Origin: Bermanella sp044597725
GTDB lineage: Bacteria > Pseudomonadota > Gammaproteobacteria > Pseudomonadales > Oceanobacteraceae
NCBI RefSeq assembly: GCF_044597725.1
Contig: NZ_CP139003.1
Span: 3,162,001-3,226,000, forward strand
Direction of reading: 5' to 3'
Length of the DNA: 64,000 nt
Shown: positions 26,533-35,748 of the stretch, piece by piece
Numbering within the stretch: the stretch's first letter is position 1
Layout of the letters: every line of letters starts with the position of its first letter
Made by a program: the position numbers and the translations under genes
Notes under the pieces: model-generated
What the model saw: the letters and a program-made list of their open reading frames with translations, nothing else
What the model was told of the DNA's origin: nothing
Database searches by the model: none

Positions 26533-27459
26533 TTAAGAAGGCAAGAAAGTGAACGTATATTGTACAGCTGTGGGATTGACGTCTTCAGCGCCAAAGTTTA
26601 TCTGCCCAATTTTATCCAGCATGGCACCCTCTAGTTGACGATCGCCAAGCTCACTGCTTTTAAGCTTTAAACCGTCAATTGCGCCACTGGGCAAAATAAC
26701 AAATTCAAAAATAAAGCGACCATTTAACTCCGAGTTTTGACGCAAAGCTTTGGTGTACAAAGAATACACCGCACCTTTATAGCGCTCTAACGTGCGGCGA
26801 ATACTTTGCATGTCACGCTTTTTGTTCTTATCCGGGTCGTAATGATACTCAGCTTTGCTTGGTAACTCGATATTTGCAATCGGGTTTTCTACTTCAGTGG
26901 AGCGGTGATCCGCCAATGTTGCGCCTCTTGCATTAACCGTCACATCACTGGACTTTAAGCCACCACTGGTTGCGGTTGCGCTATCTTTCCCTAAAAGTGA
27001 GCGCGTACTCTTTTGCACACTTCCTTCGGAGGAGGTCGTAATGTTACGTTTTTGCGCTTTGCTTAAGTTCACAGAACCACTTAATGCACTTAATTGCTTT
27101 GCCAGCGCGTTAACATCAGGCTTGCCCGACTTAGCCCCTTCTTTGGGTTTAGGCTTTTTATTAATACTTTGTGTTTTTTGCTCTTTTACTTCTGTTGGTG
27201 GCGGTTCATCTGGTTCCACTTTGGGTGGTTCAAGAATAACCTGCGCGACCATTTTCTCTTCTACTTGGTCTTCACCTGTAAAACTAGGAAGCAATTGCAT
27301 CACAAACATAAACGCTAAAATTGGTATCGCTACTTTTTTCGCAATACGCTTAAATTTTTCGTTTTGCTCTTCGTTCTCGTGCCAAGGCAATACCAAGTCT
27401 AAAGCTAAGTGATCACTTACTTTTGCATGGTTATCTGCCTGACTCATAGCGACACTCAT
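26533..27459 (-). CDS. TonB-like protein with AgmX/PglI-type C-terminal domain
   Basis: 308 residues: a cytoplasmic N-terminal tail, one membrane helix (~42-58), a Pro- and Lys-rich periplasmic stretch (EPPKVEPDEPPPTEVKE, ~73-90) typical of TonB-like spacers, and a C-terminal domain (~215-308) with GRFIFEFVILPSGAIDGLKL and SSELGDRQLEGAML, the pattern of the AgmX/PglI C-terminal domain first seen in Myxococcus gliding proteins. The start ATG overlaps the stop of the preceding exbD gene (ATGA). It presumably transmits force or energy from the adjacent ExbB/ExbD-like motor across the periplasm. Last gene of the operon. Confidence 0.85.
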   Translation of the reverse strand: MSVAMSQADNHAKVSDHLALDLVLPWHENEEQNEKFKRIAKKVAIPILAFMFVMQLLPSFTGEDQVEEKMVAQVILEPPKVEPDEPPPTEVKEQKTQSINKKPKPKEGAKSGKPDVNALAKQLSALSGSVNLSKAQKRNITTSSEGSVQKSTRSLLGKDSATATSGGLKSSDVTVNARGATLADHRSTEVENPIANIELPSKAEYHYDPDKNKKRDMQSIRRTLERYKGAVYSLYTKALRQNSELNGRFIFEFVILPSGAIDGLKLKSSELGDRQLEGAMLDKIGQINFGAEDVNPTAVQYTFTFLPS

Positions 27460-27986
27460 GGCTGGCCCCCTTGAGTCGCTACAGGAGAACTCATGGCTGA
27501 ACCAATCACTTGATTCACAGCTAATGCTATATCGCGGTAATTTTCTTGCGAACAACTTGCCATCACCGCTTTAAGAATTTCATAAGGAACAGCTTGGTCA
27601 CCCATAATCGTCACTGGTCGACCATTTGTCTTTTCAAATTCGGTCAATTCGCCTTGCTCTTCACTATGAGACTTTAAAAACGTAGCAATTTCTTCGACTG
27701 CCTTGCCTTGTGCATTGCGCACTTTTTCCATACTCACTATGGGCTCACCTTTAATCAAGACAGAGTCACCACCAATGGTAATTAGCAAATCATTCTGAAA
27801 AGAGCCCGTCGCCTGTGAATCGGGTAGAGTCACAAACTCCATCTTTTCAATTTCTTGGCTATCACCACTGTTCATCAGTAGGAAGAATACTAGTATCGTA
27901 AAAATATCCATGAGCGAGACCAGGTTCAACCCTGCGGCCTTTTTAGCTCCCTCACGTCTATCTAGAACGGTTCCACTGAATGCCAT
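27456..27986 (-). CDS. ExbD/TolR-family protein (second copy)
   Basis: 176 residues with a single membrane helix near residues 22-40 (LVSLMDIFTILVFFLLMN). The Asp in LMDIFTIL is the conserved proton-pathway residue of ExbD/TolR. A periplasmic domain follows with the VTIMGDQAVPYEILKAVMASC pattern in pieces. It is preceded by another exbD-like gene and by an exbB-like gene, so this motor has two different TolR-type subunits. It overlaps the AgmX-like gene by 4 bases. Confidence 0.88.
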   Translation of the reverse strand: MAFSGTVLDRREGAKKAAGLNLVSLMDIFTILVFFLLMNSGDSQEIEKMEFVTLPDSQATGSFQNDLLITIGGDSVLIKGEPIVSMEKVRNAQGKAVEEIATFLKSHSEEQGELTEFEKTNGRPVTIMGDQAVPYEILKAVMASCSQENYRDIALAVNQVIGSAMSSPVATQGGQP

Positions 27987-27999
27987 AAATCAAGACCGC

Positions 28000-28494
28000 C
28001 TATTTATTTGTCGCATCGCCAAGAGAAATCCGTGGAAATAACTCCACTTCTGCAAGACTTGCTGCCACTACAGTTTGATAAGACTTAACTGTATCCATTG
28101 TCGTAATAAGAGTTTGGTACTCTAAATCCTTCGACGATAAGATAATGGCGTCTTTTTTATCGGACACTTTATCTTTAATACTTCGAAGCACCTGTGACAA
28201 TGTCGCAAAATCATGCTGCCCATTCTCTAATAAAGGAATTGACTTCACCGAATTACCCGCAGGAAAAAAAACTTCTAAGTGATCTTTTTTGACCACCACT
28301 TCCAGTTTTGACTGGTCTAGAGAAGCCGCTGAGGCTCCGCCAGAAAGCTCTGGAAGATTAATTTCCATTACCGTAATTTTGGTAAACGTCATACTCATCA
28401 ACAACACCGGAACCAACACAATCATTAGGTTCATGAAGCTGGTTACATCGATATCGGCATCATCGGTTTTGTTTCGTTTAATTTTAAAACTCAT
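28000..28494 (-). CDS. ExbD/TolR-family protein (first copy)
   Basis: 164 residues with a membrane helix at ~20-40 (DVTSFMNLMIVLVPVLLMSM) and a periplasmic domain. Where TolR-type proteins have the membrane Asp, the segment here reads TSFMNLMIV with Asn, so the proton-carrying residue appears replaced; the nearby Asp in DIDVTSF lies before the helix. This suggests that the two ExbD-like proteins are not equivalent. It follows the exbB-like gene by 15 bases. Confidence 0.87.
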   Translation of the reverse strand: MSFKIKRNKTDDADIDVTSFMNLMIVLVPVLLMSMTFTKITVMEINLPELSGGASAASLDQSKLEVVVKKDHLEVFFPAGNSVKSIPLLENGQHDFATLSQVLRSIKDKVSDKKDAIILSSKDLEYQTLITTMDTVKSYQTVVAASLAEVELFPRISLGDATNK

Positions 28495-28509
28495 GCTAAC
28501 CTACTCAGG

Positions 28510-29172
28510 TTATTTATTCTTGGGCATGCCCGCTTCAATTGCACGGTTTAGCGTCATTACATTCAAAAACTTAACCCCTGCCATTTCAATACTGGCAATA
28601 ATGGCATTGGTTTTATTGGTTAATACGGCGTGAAAAACCAGTAAAGGAATCGCAGCAATTAGACCAAACGCCGTGGTATTCATAGCCACGGAAATAGACA
28701 TAGAAAGTAATTTAGACTTTTCCGCTGGGTCAGCATTGGCTACGGCGGTGAAAGCAGCAATCAGACCTATAATAGTACCCAAAAGACCTAACAAGGTGGC
28801 AACGTTAGCTAAAACCGACAAATAGCCTGTGCGTTGTTCTAACTGTGGAACCGCTTCCATCATACCTTCACTCATGGCTTGCTCAACATCGGCACGTTGT
28901 TTAGTCACGCGCATCATATCGAGACCACAGCCAATCATACGGCTCACAGGTGCATCGTTGTCACGTGTAAACAATGTCATTTTATCATGATCATCAGTGC
29001 GCAATAATGGCAAAAAGTCATCGAACGCTTTTAAGTTTCGGGCTTTCTCTCTATTAAGAAAACGCCAGCGCTCTACGGTAATGGCAATACCAATCAATAA
29101 CACTATTGCTATTGGGTATATAAAAAAACCGCCGTCTTGGAAAAACTGTGTAATTGCAGTGAAAAATCCCAT
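28510..29172 (-). CDS. MotA/TolQ/ExbB-family proton channel subunit
   Basis: 220 residues with three membrane helices (~15-33, ~115-140, ~160-182) and a cytoplasmic loop. The last two helices carry VATLLGLLGTIIGLIAAF and SISVAMNTTAFGLIAAIP, the TolQ/ExbB signature with the conserved Thr. GAGGA precedes the start. Together with the two ExbD-like genes it should form a proton-driven stator in the inner membrane. Its partners here are TPR proteins and an AgmX-like protein rather than Tol-Pal or TonB. Confidence 0.92.
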   Translation of the reverse strand: MGFFTAITQFFQDGGFFIYPIAIVLLIGIAITVERWRFLNREKARNLKAFDDFLPLLRTDDHDKMTLFTRDNDAPVSRMIGCGLDMMRVTKQRADVEQAMSEGMMEAVPQLEQRTGYLSVLANVATLLGLLGTIIGLIAAFTAVANADPAEKSKLLSMSISVAMNTTAFGLIAAIPLLVFHAVLTNKTNAIIASIEMAGVKFLNVMTLNRAIEAGMPKNK

Positions 29173-29216
29173 CTTTATATTCCTCTAAACACAAAGTCTA
29201 AATTCGACTTTGCGCT

Positions 29217-29486
29217 CTAGTTACCTTCTAAGTTCATTTCTTCGTAAATTTCGATTGATCTAAGCATTACGTCTCGGTCTACCGTATCAATCGATTGTTC
29301 GTATTTATCTTCTTGCTTCTGGTACAACTTGTCTGTACTACCAGGGCCTTGCCAAGGCACAAAATAACTCACTGCGGGTTGTTCTTTATCACCTACGAAA
29401 TGACTTTCTAGTTTTATAGGTTCTTCAGCAACCACAACACCTGAAACAGCAATCAAGATTAATATCGGCAGCGCTAATAGCTTCAT
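29217..29486 (-). CDS. Small secreted protein of the motor operon
   Basis: 89 residues with a Sec signal (hydrophobic 4-18, then VVVAEEP). The mature ~68 residues are acidic, ending in a helix-like DRDVMLRSIEIYEEMNL. I recognise no family. It lies between the TPR lipoprotein gene (3-base gap) and exbB, so it is probably a periplasmic part of the same apparatus. Confidence 0.75.
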   Translation of the reverse strand: MKLLALPILILIAVSGVVVAEEPIKLESHFVGDKEQPAVSYFVPWQGPGSTDKLYQKQEDKYEQSIDTVDRDVMLRSIEIYEEMNLEGN

Positions 29487-29489
29487 GGA

Positions 29490-30254
29490 TTACCCCTCTG
29501 GCAAATTGACCGCAATGGTCTGTTCAACTTTTTTATAACCCGCCTTTTCATCAACGTAACTGGTATAGTTTTGCGTACGTTTTAATACTTCTTTATACCA
29601 AGCTATGACTTGCGGATCCTTGTAGTCATCTAAAAACAAGTACGACTCATAATGCATCTGAGCCAATTTAGGCTTATTCAAATAAAGATCATACAATACG
29701 GCTAAGTTGAGATGGGCCTCTGGAAAATCAGACCACAGAGATAACGCCAACACTAACGTATTTTGTGCAACATTAAACTCACCCATCAAACGCTGTACTT
29801 TTGCCAATGCAACGTAAGCATTGACGTTTTCTGGGTTAATTTGAATAGCTTTTTGGTAAAGTGATTCCGCTTCTTTATACTGCTCACGCTTTACTTCTAT
29901 ATTACCAAGCAAGACCCATGGGCCCGATAACTCAGGATCTTTTTGCGTTATAACGGTCAGTTTTTGCTTGGCCTTATCTAAGTCATCAGCACGTAATGCT
30001 TTTTTTGCTTCAATAAAGAGCAAAACCGACCCTTTATTAATCTTACCTGTTTGCGTTAGATACGGGTTTTCACTTACCTCATAAGGCACTAGCTTACCTT
30101 CATCATCATAGGCTTGTTTAGGTACAAATTGATCACTGGCTTTAAGCGCCACCTTTTGACCGGCCTCTGGCAAACTCATTTTTTGCGAGCAACCTACTAA
30201 GGCCAACAAGCTAAATGCAATAATCGCGTTCTTTATCATACTATCGAATTTCAT
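29490..30254 (-). CDS. TPR-repeat lipoprotein
   Basis: About 254 residues. The lipobox LALVGC follows a short signal, predicting an outer-membrane lipoprotein. The middle has TPR units (for example LLGNIEVKREQYKEAESLYQ followed by KAIQINPENVNAYVALAKV). I chose ATG 30254, which has GGAG upstream inside the end of the preceding gene; ATG 30239 is an alternative giving a shorter signal. TPR lipoproteins of this size accompany ExbB/ExbD motors in Myxococcus Glt-type clusters, where they assemble the periplasmic part. Confidence 0.83.
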   Translation of the reverse strand: MKFDSMIKNAIIAFSLLALVGCSQKMSLPEAGQKVALKASDQFVPKQAYDDEGKLVPYEVSENPYLTQTGKINKGSVLLFIEAKKALRADDLDKAKQKLTVITQKDPELSGPWVLLGNIEVKREQYKEAESLYQKAIQINPENVNAYVALAKVQRLMGEFNVAQNTLVLALSLWSDFPEAHLNLAVLYDLYLNKPKLAQMHYESYLFLDDYKDPQVIAWYKEVLKRTQNYTSYVDEKAGYKKVEQTIAVNLPEG

Positions 30255-33084
30255 CACCATACTCCGCCACTGCTTCGCTTTTGGCAAAACGTTGTGGGTC
30301 AACTACTTTCATGGCATCAAAGCTTTGTGCAATCCACTGGTTATAGTGGCCATCCCAACTTAGCTCTATGTTACTTTCGTACAGCCCTTGTGCGAGCTGC
30401 ATAAAAGGTTGCGCTTGTTGCGCCAAAATTGAACGAATGTTTTCTTCGTCCTGCTGCGACAAACCCTCAGGCAATGGTGCACGGTTAAGTTCACCACTAA
30501 AGCCGCGATAGAGTTCAGCGGTTTTATAGCTGGCCTGCGTAACAAACTCTAATATGCCGTAGTCCATTGCCATCTCATAACGAGTTGCAGCATCTTTTAA
30601 GTATCCGTTTTTGCGTTCCATGCTTTGCTCTAACGGCAATGACAATGAGCGACGGTTAAATTCCCAAGCAAAATAATCACCGTATTTAGTATTGGCCCAC
30701 GCCGCAAGGTATCGACTACGATCAGTCCGCTCACTGCCACCAGCCTCATCACCTTGAATAACGCGGCGCAACCAGTATAAATGGCGACGGCGATCACCTG
30801 TTTTATCGTATAAGTCAGCTAAGTGATAACGGGCTTCCATACGGGTATCAAACGGCTCTTCAAACTCATGAGCATATTCACGATAGTGCTCAATGGCATT
30901 ATCATATTGCTTTTCTTTTTCAAACAGGCCCGCAGCCACAAAAAGAGCTTCGCGTTTTACGTTGATGTCTTTATCATTTTTATACAATGCTAAATAGGCA
31001 TTAGCAGCTCTGATATTTTGCCCATCTTGCTCATAGGCATAGGCAAGCTTGCGTGGAAACTCAGCGGCTAATTCGTGAGCAGGATACTGCTTAATAAGTT
31101 GCTGTAGCTCTTTTATTGCATCGTCCCACTTTTCTTGCTGCAATTGAATCGATACGGCATCGTACTGCGCCATTACTCTAATATCACTATTAGGTGCCTG
31201 CTGCTTAATACTTAAAAACAGCGCTATAGCTTTATTTAAGTTAGGTTCGACATTCCTTTCTGCATCGCCTTTTTGTTGAGCTTCAGCTTGCTTATAAATA
31301 GACGCCGCTATTTGATTACTGGTTTCGCTATAGTCTTTGCTGCCAACCTTAACTAGCTTACGTTTTGCCGTATAGTTACGCTGAGCTAAATCATAAATAC
31401 CTTGCTGAAAGTACGAGTGCGCAAGAATACCGTAGGCTTCTTTTTTGATATCGGTACTTAGTTTTGACTTAGTTTCTAAAAGTCCTTTTGCAACACTAAT
31501 AGCACGCTCATAATCTTTAAGTTCAAACAGATATTGAGCCGCATTACTTAACACAGCAACCGCGCGTTTATCGTTCGGATAAACTTGTGCAAAGCGAAGC
31601 ATGGCGTCCACTGATCCTTCACGCCACGTATTCAATACTTCGTCGTTTGCACTGGCTTTCTCAAGTACTTCAATATGATTACGGTATGAAATAATACTGG
31701 CATAAGCGGCTTCTGATGCTTTTTCGTAGTTTTGGTGCTGATATGCAACTTGATAATAATCTTTCGCTGCCTGATCAAATTGCTCACTTTCAAAGTTTGC
31801 GTCAGCTTTTTGATAAAGCACTGCTGCTACGTTGCGACTATTGGAGAACACACGAATGTACTCACCATAATAGTGAATGGCTTTTTCATAAGACTCTTCA
31901 GCCAACTCAGCTAAGTGTGCTTCTTTGCTTTGCTTGAATGACTTTGTCGCTTGCTGGGCTTGGCTATGGTGAAATTTTGCTAACTCTTGATAGTATTGAT
32001 TAATGTTATCAAAGATCGCTTTTTTCTGATCACTGTATTTATTCAGGTATTCGCTATCAGGACCATAAGCAATAATGTAACTGGCCTTCTCTTTTAGCAC
32101 AGATTTTGGAAAAGCCCCTTTCTGATAAACATCAATTAACTTTTCATGAAACATACGGTTTCGTTGATTCAACTCAAACTGAGCGATATAAGTTCGATAA
32201 GTATTAGCACTATCATCGTAACGACTTTTCTCTAAATAGAAGTCGGCTAACTCACTATATAAGCGCCATACATAGTCTTTATCTTCAAGTCTATCAACAT
32301 CTTGTATCGCTTGAGCGCCACCTAAATTAACCAACGCTAAACTCATACTATGTAAAGTATCATTCACCAGCGGTTTCTCAATATTATTGAGTTCGCGACC
32401 CGCTTTTATAGCGCTCATCAAGTCATCAAGAACATAGGCAAAATGATCAAGCGACTTATTGTATGCCCCTTGTTTGTAAAGACTCCACGCCAACATATAA
32501 TGGCTATTGAGCAATAGATTACCACCGTCTTTGACGGTTACTTTACGGTATGCTTTTTCAGCATTTGAATATTCTTCATTACTAAAATAAATATCACCTA
32601 GACGGAAATACGCTTCACTAATGCCTTCGAAATAAGGGTGACGTTCAACTAAACGCTCGAGCATTTTGCGAGCATTTTTAGGCTGCCCTTCCATGTCATA
32701 AGCTTTCGCCAGTTGGTAAAGCACCTCTGCATTGTCAGGGCTATTGGGGTACTTCTCGAGAATATCCACATAACTGGCAATGGCTTTGCGATAGTAGCCT
32801 TTTTTGGGGGCGTTATCAGGGCGTGAAATAAGGTCATCCCCTTGCAACATATCAACACCGGCAATACGACGCTCGATTTGCTCTTTAAGGTATTCATCAT
32901 CTACTAAGTCGATAAGCTGCTCATACTCACCACGTACATCTTCATGATCAAGATTTTCAAAATCCAGCGCAGCTGTATCGCTGATACCTTCCGACTCTAA
33001 GTCGGCAATAGTACCTTTTGAGGTACATGCCACCACTAACGCAGCAAGTGCACTTGCTAAAGTGAGGCGGGTCATGGCGTTCAT
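30241..33084 (-). CDS. Large TPR-repeat lipoprotein
   Basis: 947 residues. Signal and lipobox (LVVAC, Cys near residue 20) are followed by a near-continuous array of TPR-like helical pairs, such as ADVLYQLAKAYDMEGQ-type and YFRLGDIYFSNEEYSNAEKAY units. AGGAG lies 7 bases before the ATG, which overlaps the stop of the upstream TPR gene (ATGA). Such length suggests a periplasm-spanning scaffold. I infer it couples the inner-membrane motor to outer-membrane parts; no direct evidence in sequence for the partners. Confidence 0.85.
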   Translation of the reverse strand: MNAMTRLTLASALAALVVACTSKGTIADLESEGISDTAALDFENLDHEDVRGEYEQLIDLVDDEYLKEQIERRIAGVDMLQGDDLISRPDNAPKKGYYRKAIASYVDILEKYPNSPDNAEVLYQLAKAYDMEGQPKNARKMLERLVERHPYFEGISEAYFRLGDIYFSNEEYSNAEKAYRKVTVKDGGNLLLNSHYMLAWSLYKQGAYNKSLDHFAYVLDDLMSAIKAGRELNNIEKPLVNDTLHSMSLALVNLGGAQAIQDVDRLEDKDYVWRLYSELADFYLEKSRYDDSANTYRTYIAQFELNQRNRMFHEKLIDVYQKGAFPKSVLKEKASYIIAYGPDSEYLNKYSDQKKAIFDNINQYYQELAKFHHSQAQQATKSFKQSKEAHLAELAEESYEKAIHYYGEYIRVFSNSRNVAAVLYQKADANFESEQFDQAAKDYYQVAYQHQNYEKASEAAYASIISYRNHIEVLEKASANDEVLNTWREGSVDAMLRFAQVYPNDKRAVAVLSNAAQYLFELKDYERAISVAKGLLETKSKLSTDIKKEAYGILAHSYFQQGIYDLAQRNYTAKRKLVKVGSKDYSETSNQIAASIYKQAEAQQKGDAERNVEPNLNKAIALFLSIKQQAPNSDIRVMAQYDAVSIQLQQEKWDDAIKELQQLIKQYPAHELAAEFPRKLAYAYEQDGQNIRAANAYLALYKNDKDINVKREALFVAAGLFEKEKQYDNAIEHYREYAHEFEEPFDTRMEARYHLADLYDKTGDRRRHLYWLRRVIQGDEAGGSERTDRSRYLAAWANTKYGDYFAWEFNRRSLSLPLEQSMERKNGYLKDAATRYEMAMDYGILEFVTQASYKTAELYRGFSGELNRAPLPEGLSQQDEENIRSILAQQAQPFMQLAQGLYESNIELSWDGHYNQWIAQSFDAMKVVDPQRFAKSEAVAEYGDEIR

Positions 33085-34778
33085 GGCCGTTCTCCTGTTG
33101 ATGTTTGCTGTTGTCGAATTCGGTCGTCTTCGATTCGGTTAAGTGTTTTGTCGTAAAGCCTTGCTTTACCTAAGCGCGCCTGAGCCCAGTAATAGCGCAT
33201 ACGCTCTTCATGATTATCAAGCTCAGCATTCACAACAATGCGCATAACTTGTTCTAACTTGTCGATTAAGCCATCGGTTTCGTTCAACTTTTGTTGTGTA
33301 CGCCCGTGTAATCGCTTCGCCCAACGTATATTTTCTTCCGATTGACGATACGGCCCTTCAATCGCTTTTACACGTTTCAAACGATCCTCTAAAAATTCAA
33401 AGTCTTTTTTAGTCGCTTCTAGCAAGGCAGTAAAACGCTCTTGCTCTTCAACTTCTAATGTATAAGTATGTAATCGTAATTCGCTTATTTTGAAGGATAA
33501 ATCTTCCTGTTGACGCTCTGTCTCCGCTATAAACTGCGCAATCTTCTGACTCGTTAAGCCTTGTTGTCGATGCTTAATAATAAGCTGATGCTCGGTTGCC
33601 TGACGCCCCCAATACACTAGGTTATTCCGCAGTGAGTAGAGGTCACGTAGCTCCTTTATAATGGAGTGGAACGGATTCGACGACATTAGTTCAATTAGAA
33701 AAGGCGTTAATTTGGTGTAGTCGAGGCTAGGTTCAGAACCATACCAGTCGGTTTCGTCCATGATAGCATCTAAATTGATAACAAATTCTTCAGGTATTTT
33801 TTGTCCTGCAATAATTTTGCGTGCACCATCAATAGCATCAACCCCTTCTTTAAACGCCTGCTCGGCCAATAGATATTGCTTTAACGCCGCCCGTGTTGCA
33901 CCTTGCTGTTCATAAAGGTGGGCTAAAAGCACCTTGGCTTCTTGTACTTCGGCAATACTGATAGAACGCTTATTAAGTGCTCTTAATGCAGGTATGGCAT
34001 TTTCAAAACGCTTTAGCTTAATTGCCGTCCAGCCGTAACTTAATAAAGCCCGATTACTATAAAGACCCGTTGTTCTTACATTTTGTAAATACTGCCAAGC
34101 CCCGAGTAGGTCTTGCTGCTGTATGTGAATATGGGCTAGCGCTTGTTTTGCTCTATCCGCCAGTACCAAAAACTCTTCTTTAGGGTTTTTCTGAGAAAAA
34201 TTAATAACACGATTTAAGTTTGACTTAGCACGCTTTGACTCCCCAGATTTAAGTTGCTTAACCGCAAGGTTAAACAGCAAGTATGGTTCGTAGGGGTTAT
34301 CGCTTGTGCTCAAATTAATCGCACTTTCTGCATTATCAAGATGATCGTTGTGAATATTAATTAGTGTGGCAAGATAGTTAAATTCCTTCGCTATATCATC
34401 GGGTACCTCGCCTTGAATACGCGCTAAGCTTTTACCCGCCTGAGTTACTTCGCCTTTTTGATAGTAAAGCTTGGCTAAATAGTACCATGCTTTGTTTTGC
34501 GTTTTGCTATCAACTTCTTTATTAAGCAGATCAGAAAAAATCGCCTGAGCATCATCGGGCAAACCATAACTTAAGGTCATACCACCTTTAAGTATGCGCG
34601 CCTCATCTTTGTTATGAATAAGCTCATTGGTGGCATCGGCATATTCATACTCAACCAATGCAGAAAAGTAATCTTGCTGATAGTACTCATACAACAAGGT
34701 TCCGTATTTTAAATCTTTATTTGCTGCGCTGGTAAACGCCAACAAAGAGAGGCCGATAAAGCAAATAAAACGCATCAT
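33081..34778 (-). CDS. Secreted TPR-repeat protein
   Basis: 565 residues with a Sec signal (MMRFICFIGLSLLAFTSAA). TPR-like helical pairs cover ~25-330 (AWYYLAKLYYQKGEVTQAG is typical), and the C-terminal ~200 residues are charged coiled-coil helices. No lipobox is seen, so it is probably soluble in the periplasm. It overlaps the next TPR gene by 4 bases and begins 4 bases after the preceding one: tight operon organisation. Confidence 0.84.
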   Translation of the reverse strand: MMRFICFIGLSLLAFTSAANKDLKYGTLLYEYYQQDYFSALVEYEYADATNELIHNKDEARILKGGMTLSYGLPDDAQAIFSDLLNKEVDSKTQNKAWYYLAKLYYQKGEVTQAGKSLARIQGEVPDDIAKEFNYLATLINIHNDHLDNAESAINLSTSDNPYEPYLLFNLAVKQLKSGESKRAKSNLNRVINFSQKNPKEEFLVLADRAKQALAHIHIQQQDLLGAWQYLQNVRTTGLYSNRALLSYGWTAIKLKRFENAIPALRALNKRSISIAEVQEAKVLLAHLYEQQGATRAALKQYLLAEQAFKEGVDAIDGARKIIAGQKIPEEFVINLDAIMDETDWYGSEPSLDYTKLTPFLIELMSSNPFHSIIKELRDLYSLRNNLVYWGRQATEHQLIIKHRQQGLTSQKIAQFIAETERQQEDLSFKISELRLHTYTLEVEEQERFTALLEATKKDFEFLEDRLKRVKAIEGPYRQSEENIRWAKRLHGRTQQKLNETDGLIDKLEQVMRIVVNAELDNHEERMRYYWAQARLGKARLYDKTLNRIEDDRIRQQQTSTGERP

Positions 34779-34782
34779 GGCT

Positions 34783-35379
34783 TTACCATTGCTTTATTTC
34801 AAAAATAGGTTCTTGTTTGGCCGTATCATCAATAATGGCTAACTCAATATATTGACTGCCTTGGCCCTTAGTAAAGGTTAATTCTGCGGCGCGCTTATAA
34901 GGACGCCCATTAGGACCTTTACCTGTGAAAAATGCAGAGAGATTATGCATGCCTCGGTTTAAATTAGTCACATGCAGGCGCTGAACACCGCCACGAGATA
35001 ACGCACTGCGCTGCTTTTCACTGTAGATATGACTTGCTACTTGCTTACCATCAAGCTTTAACTTAATACCTTCTAGGGTAAAAAAATGCCCAACATCTAA
35101 AGAAACAAAGACCGTTGCACGGGTGCTTGATGGAAACAACAACTCTTCTTCCATAAGCCTTAAGTCTTTATTGAGATCCACCACACTGGCTTTTAGTGTT
35201 TGAATATCTTTAGACAAGTTCTTAACCGTATCCAACGCCTGCTGAGCACTCTTTGCTCTTGCTTCAGCAGCGAAATCAATTTGCGCATCATTTGCTACCG
35301 CCATCAACGGCAAGCACAGCAACACCATTGCGGTTTGCTTCATCCACTTACTTAATATTTTTTGCACAATTTGCCGCAT
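34783..35379 (-). CDS. Secreted coiled-coil plus beta-domain protein, first gene of the motor operon
   Basis: About 198 residues. A signal (hydrophobic MVLLCLPLMAVAN) is followed by a short coiled coil (AEARAKSAQQALDTVKNL) and then a beta-rich domain with VFVSLDVGHFFTLEGIKLKLDG and GMHNLSAFFTGKGPNGRPY. I chose ATG 35379 with AGGGTG upstream; ATG 35343 is possible. I do not recognise the family with confidence. As the first gene of an operon with TPR proteins and an ExbB/ExbD motor, it is probably an envelope component. Confidence 0.7.
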   Translation of the reverse strand: MRQIVQKILSKWMKQTAMVLLCLPLMAVANDAQIDFAAEARAKSAQQALDTVKNLSKDIQTLKASVVDLNKDLRLMEEELLFPSSTRATVFVSLDVGHFFTLEGIKLKLDGKQVASHIYSEKQRSALSRGGVQRLHVTNLNRGMHNLSAFFTGKGPNGRPYKRAAELTFTKGQGSQYIELAIIDDTAKQEPIFEIKQW

Positions 35380-35748
35380 GTTGCTTTTCACCCTAAACCC
35401 AACCAACTGGTCAGACTTGATTATTCTATAAACAGAACCATTCCCATCTAGGTACTTTTGAGTATCTGTATACAAGTACTCACTTACGCTTAAACACTAA
35501 CCAATAAGCACCTTAGACAAAAAGGGTCGCAATTATGAAGCTTTTGCAAAGATAAATATCAGAGGTAGTTCAAATTCTGGAAGGTTGTTACAAAAGTTTT
35601 CTCAATATTGGTTTTTTGTGAAAGCCTGTTTGCTATAAAGGTGAACCCTATCACACTCAAGCCGTGCATAGACTGCATACAAACAGGGTGCAATCACTCT
35701 ACAATGGCCACTTTTTCGCTGTGCCAGTTGATAGTAGGTCTCAATTTA
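35380..35748. other. Divergent intergenic region of the motor locus
   Basis: 369 bases between the minus-strand motor operon and the plus-strand SH3/beta-barrel gene, with no credible gene. It must hold both promoters. I see a GTGA-N6-TCAC element (separate entry) but no confident -35/-10 pair in either direction. Confidence 0.5.
35638..35657. promoter_or_regulatory. Possible CRP/Vfr-type site
   Basis: GTGA-ACCCTA-TCAC forms a perfect core of the CRP consensus (GTGA-N6-TCAC), with AAAG before it and ACTC after. It lies about 100 bases before the SH3/beta-barrel gene start and 260 bases from the motor operon start. One such core is expected by chance at modest frequency, so this is only a candidate. 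Confidence 0.33.
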
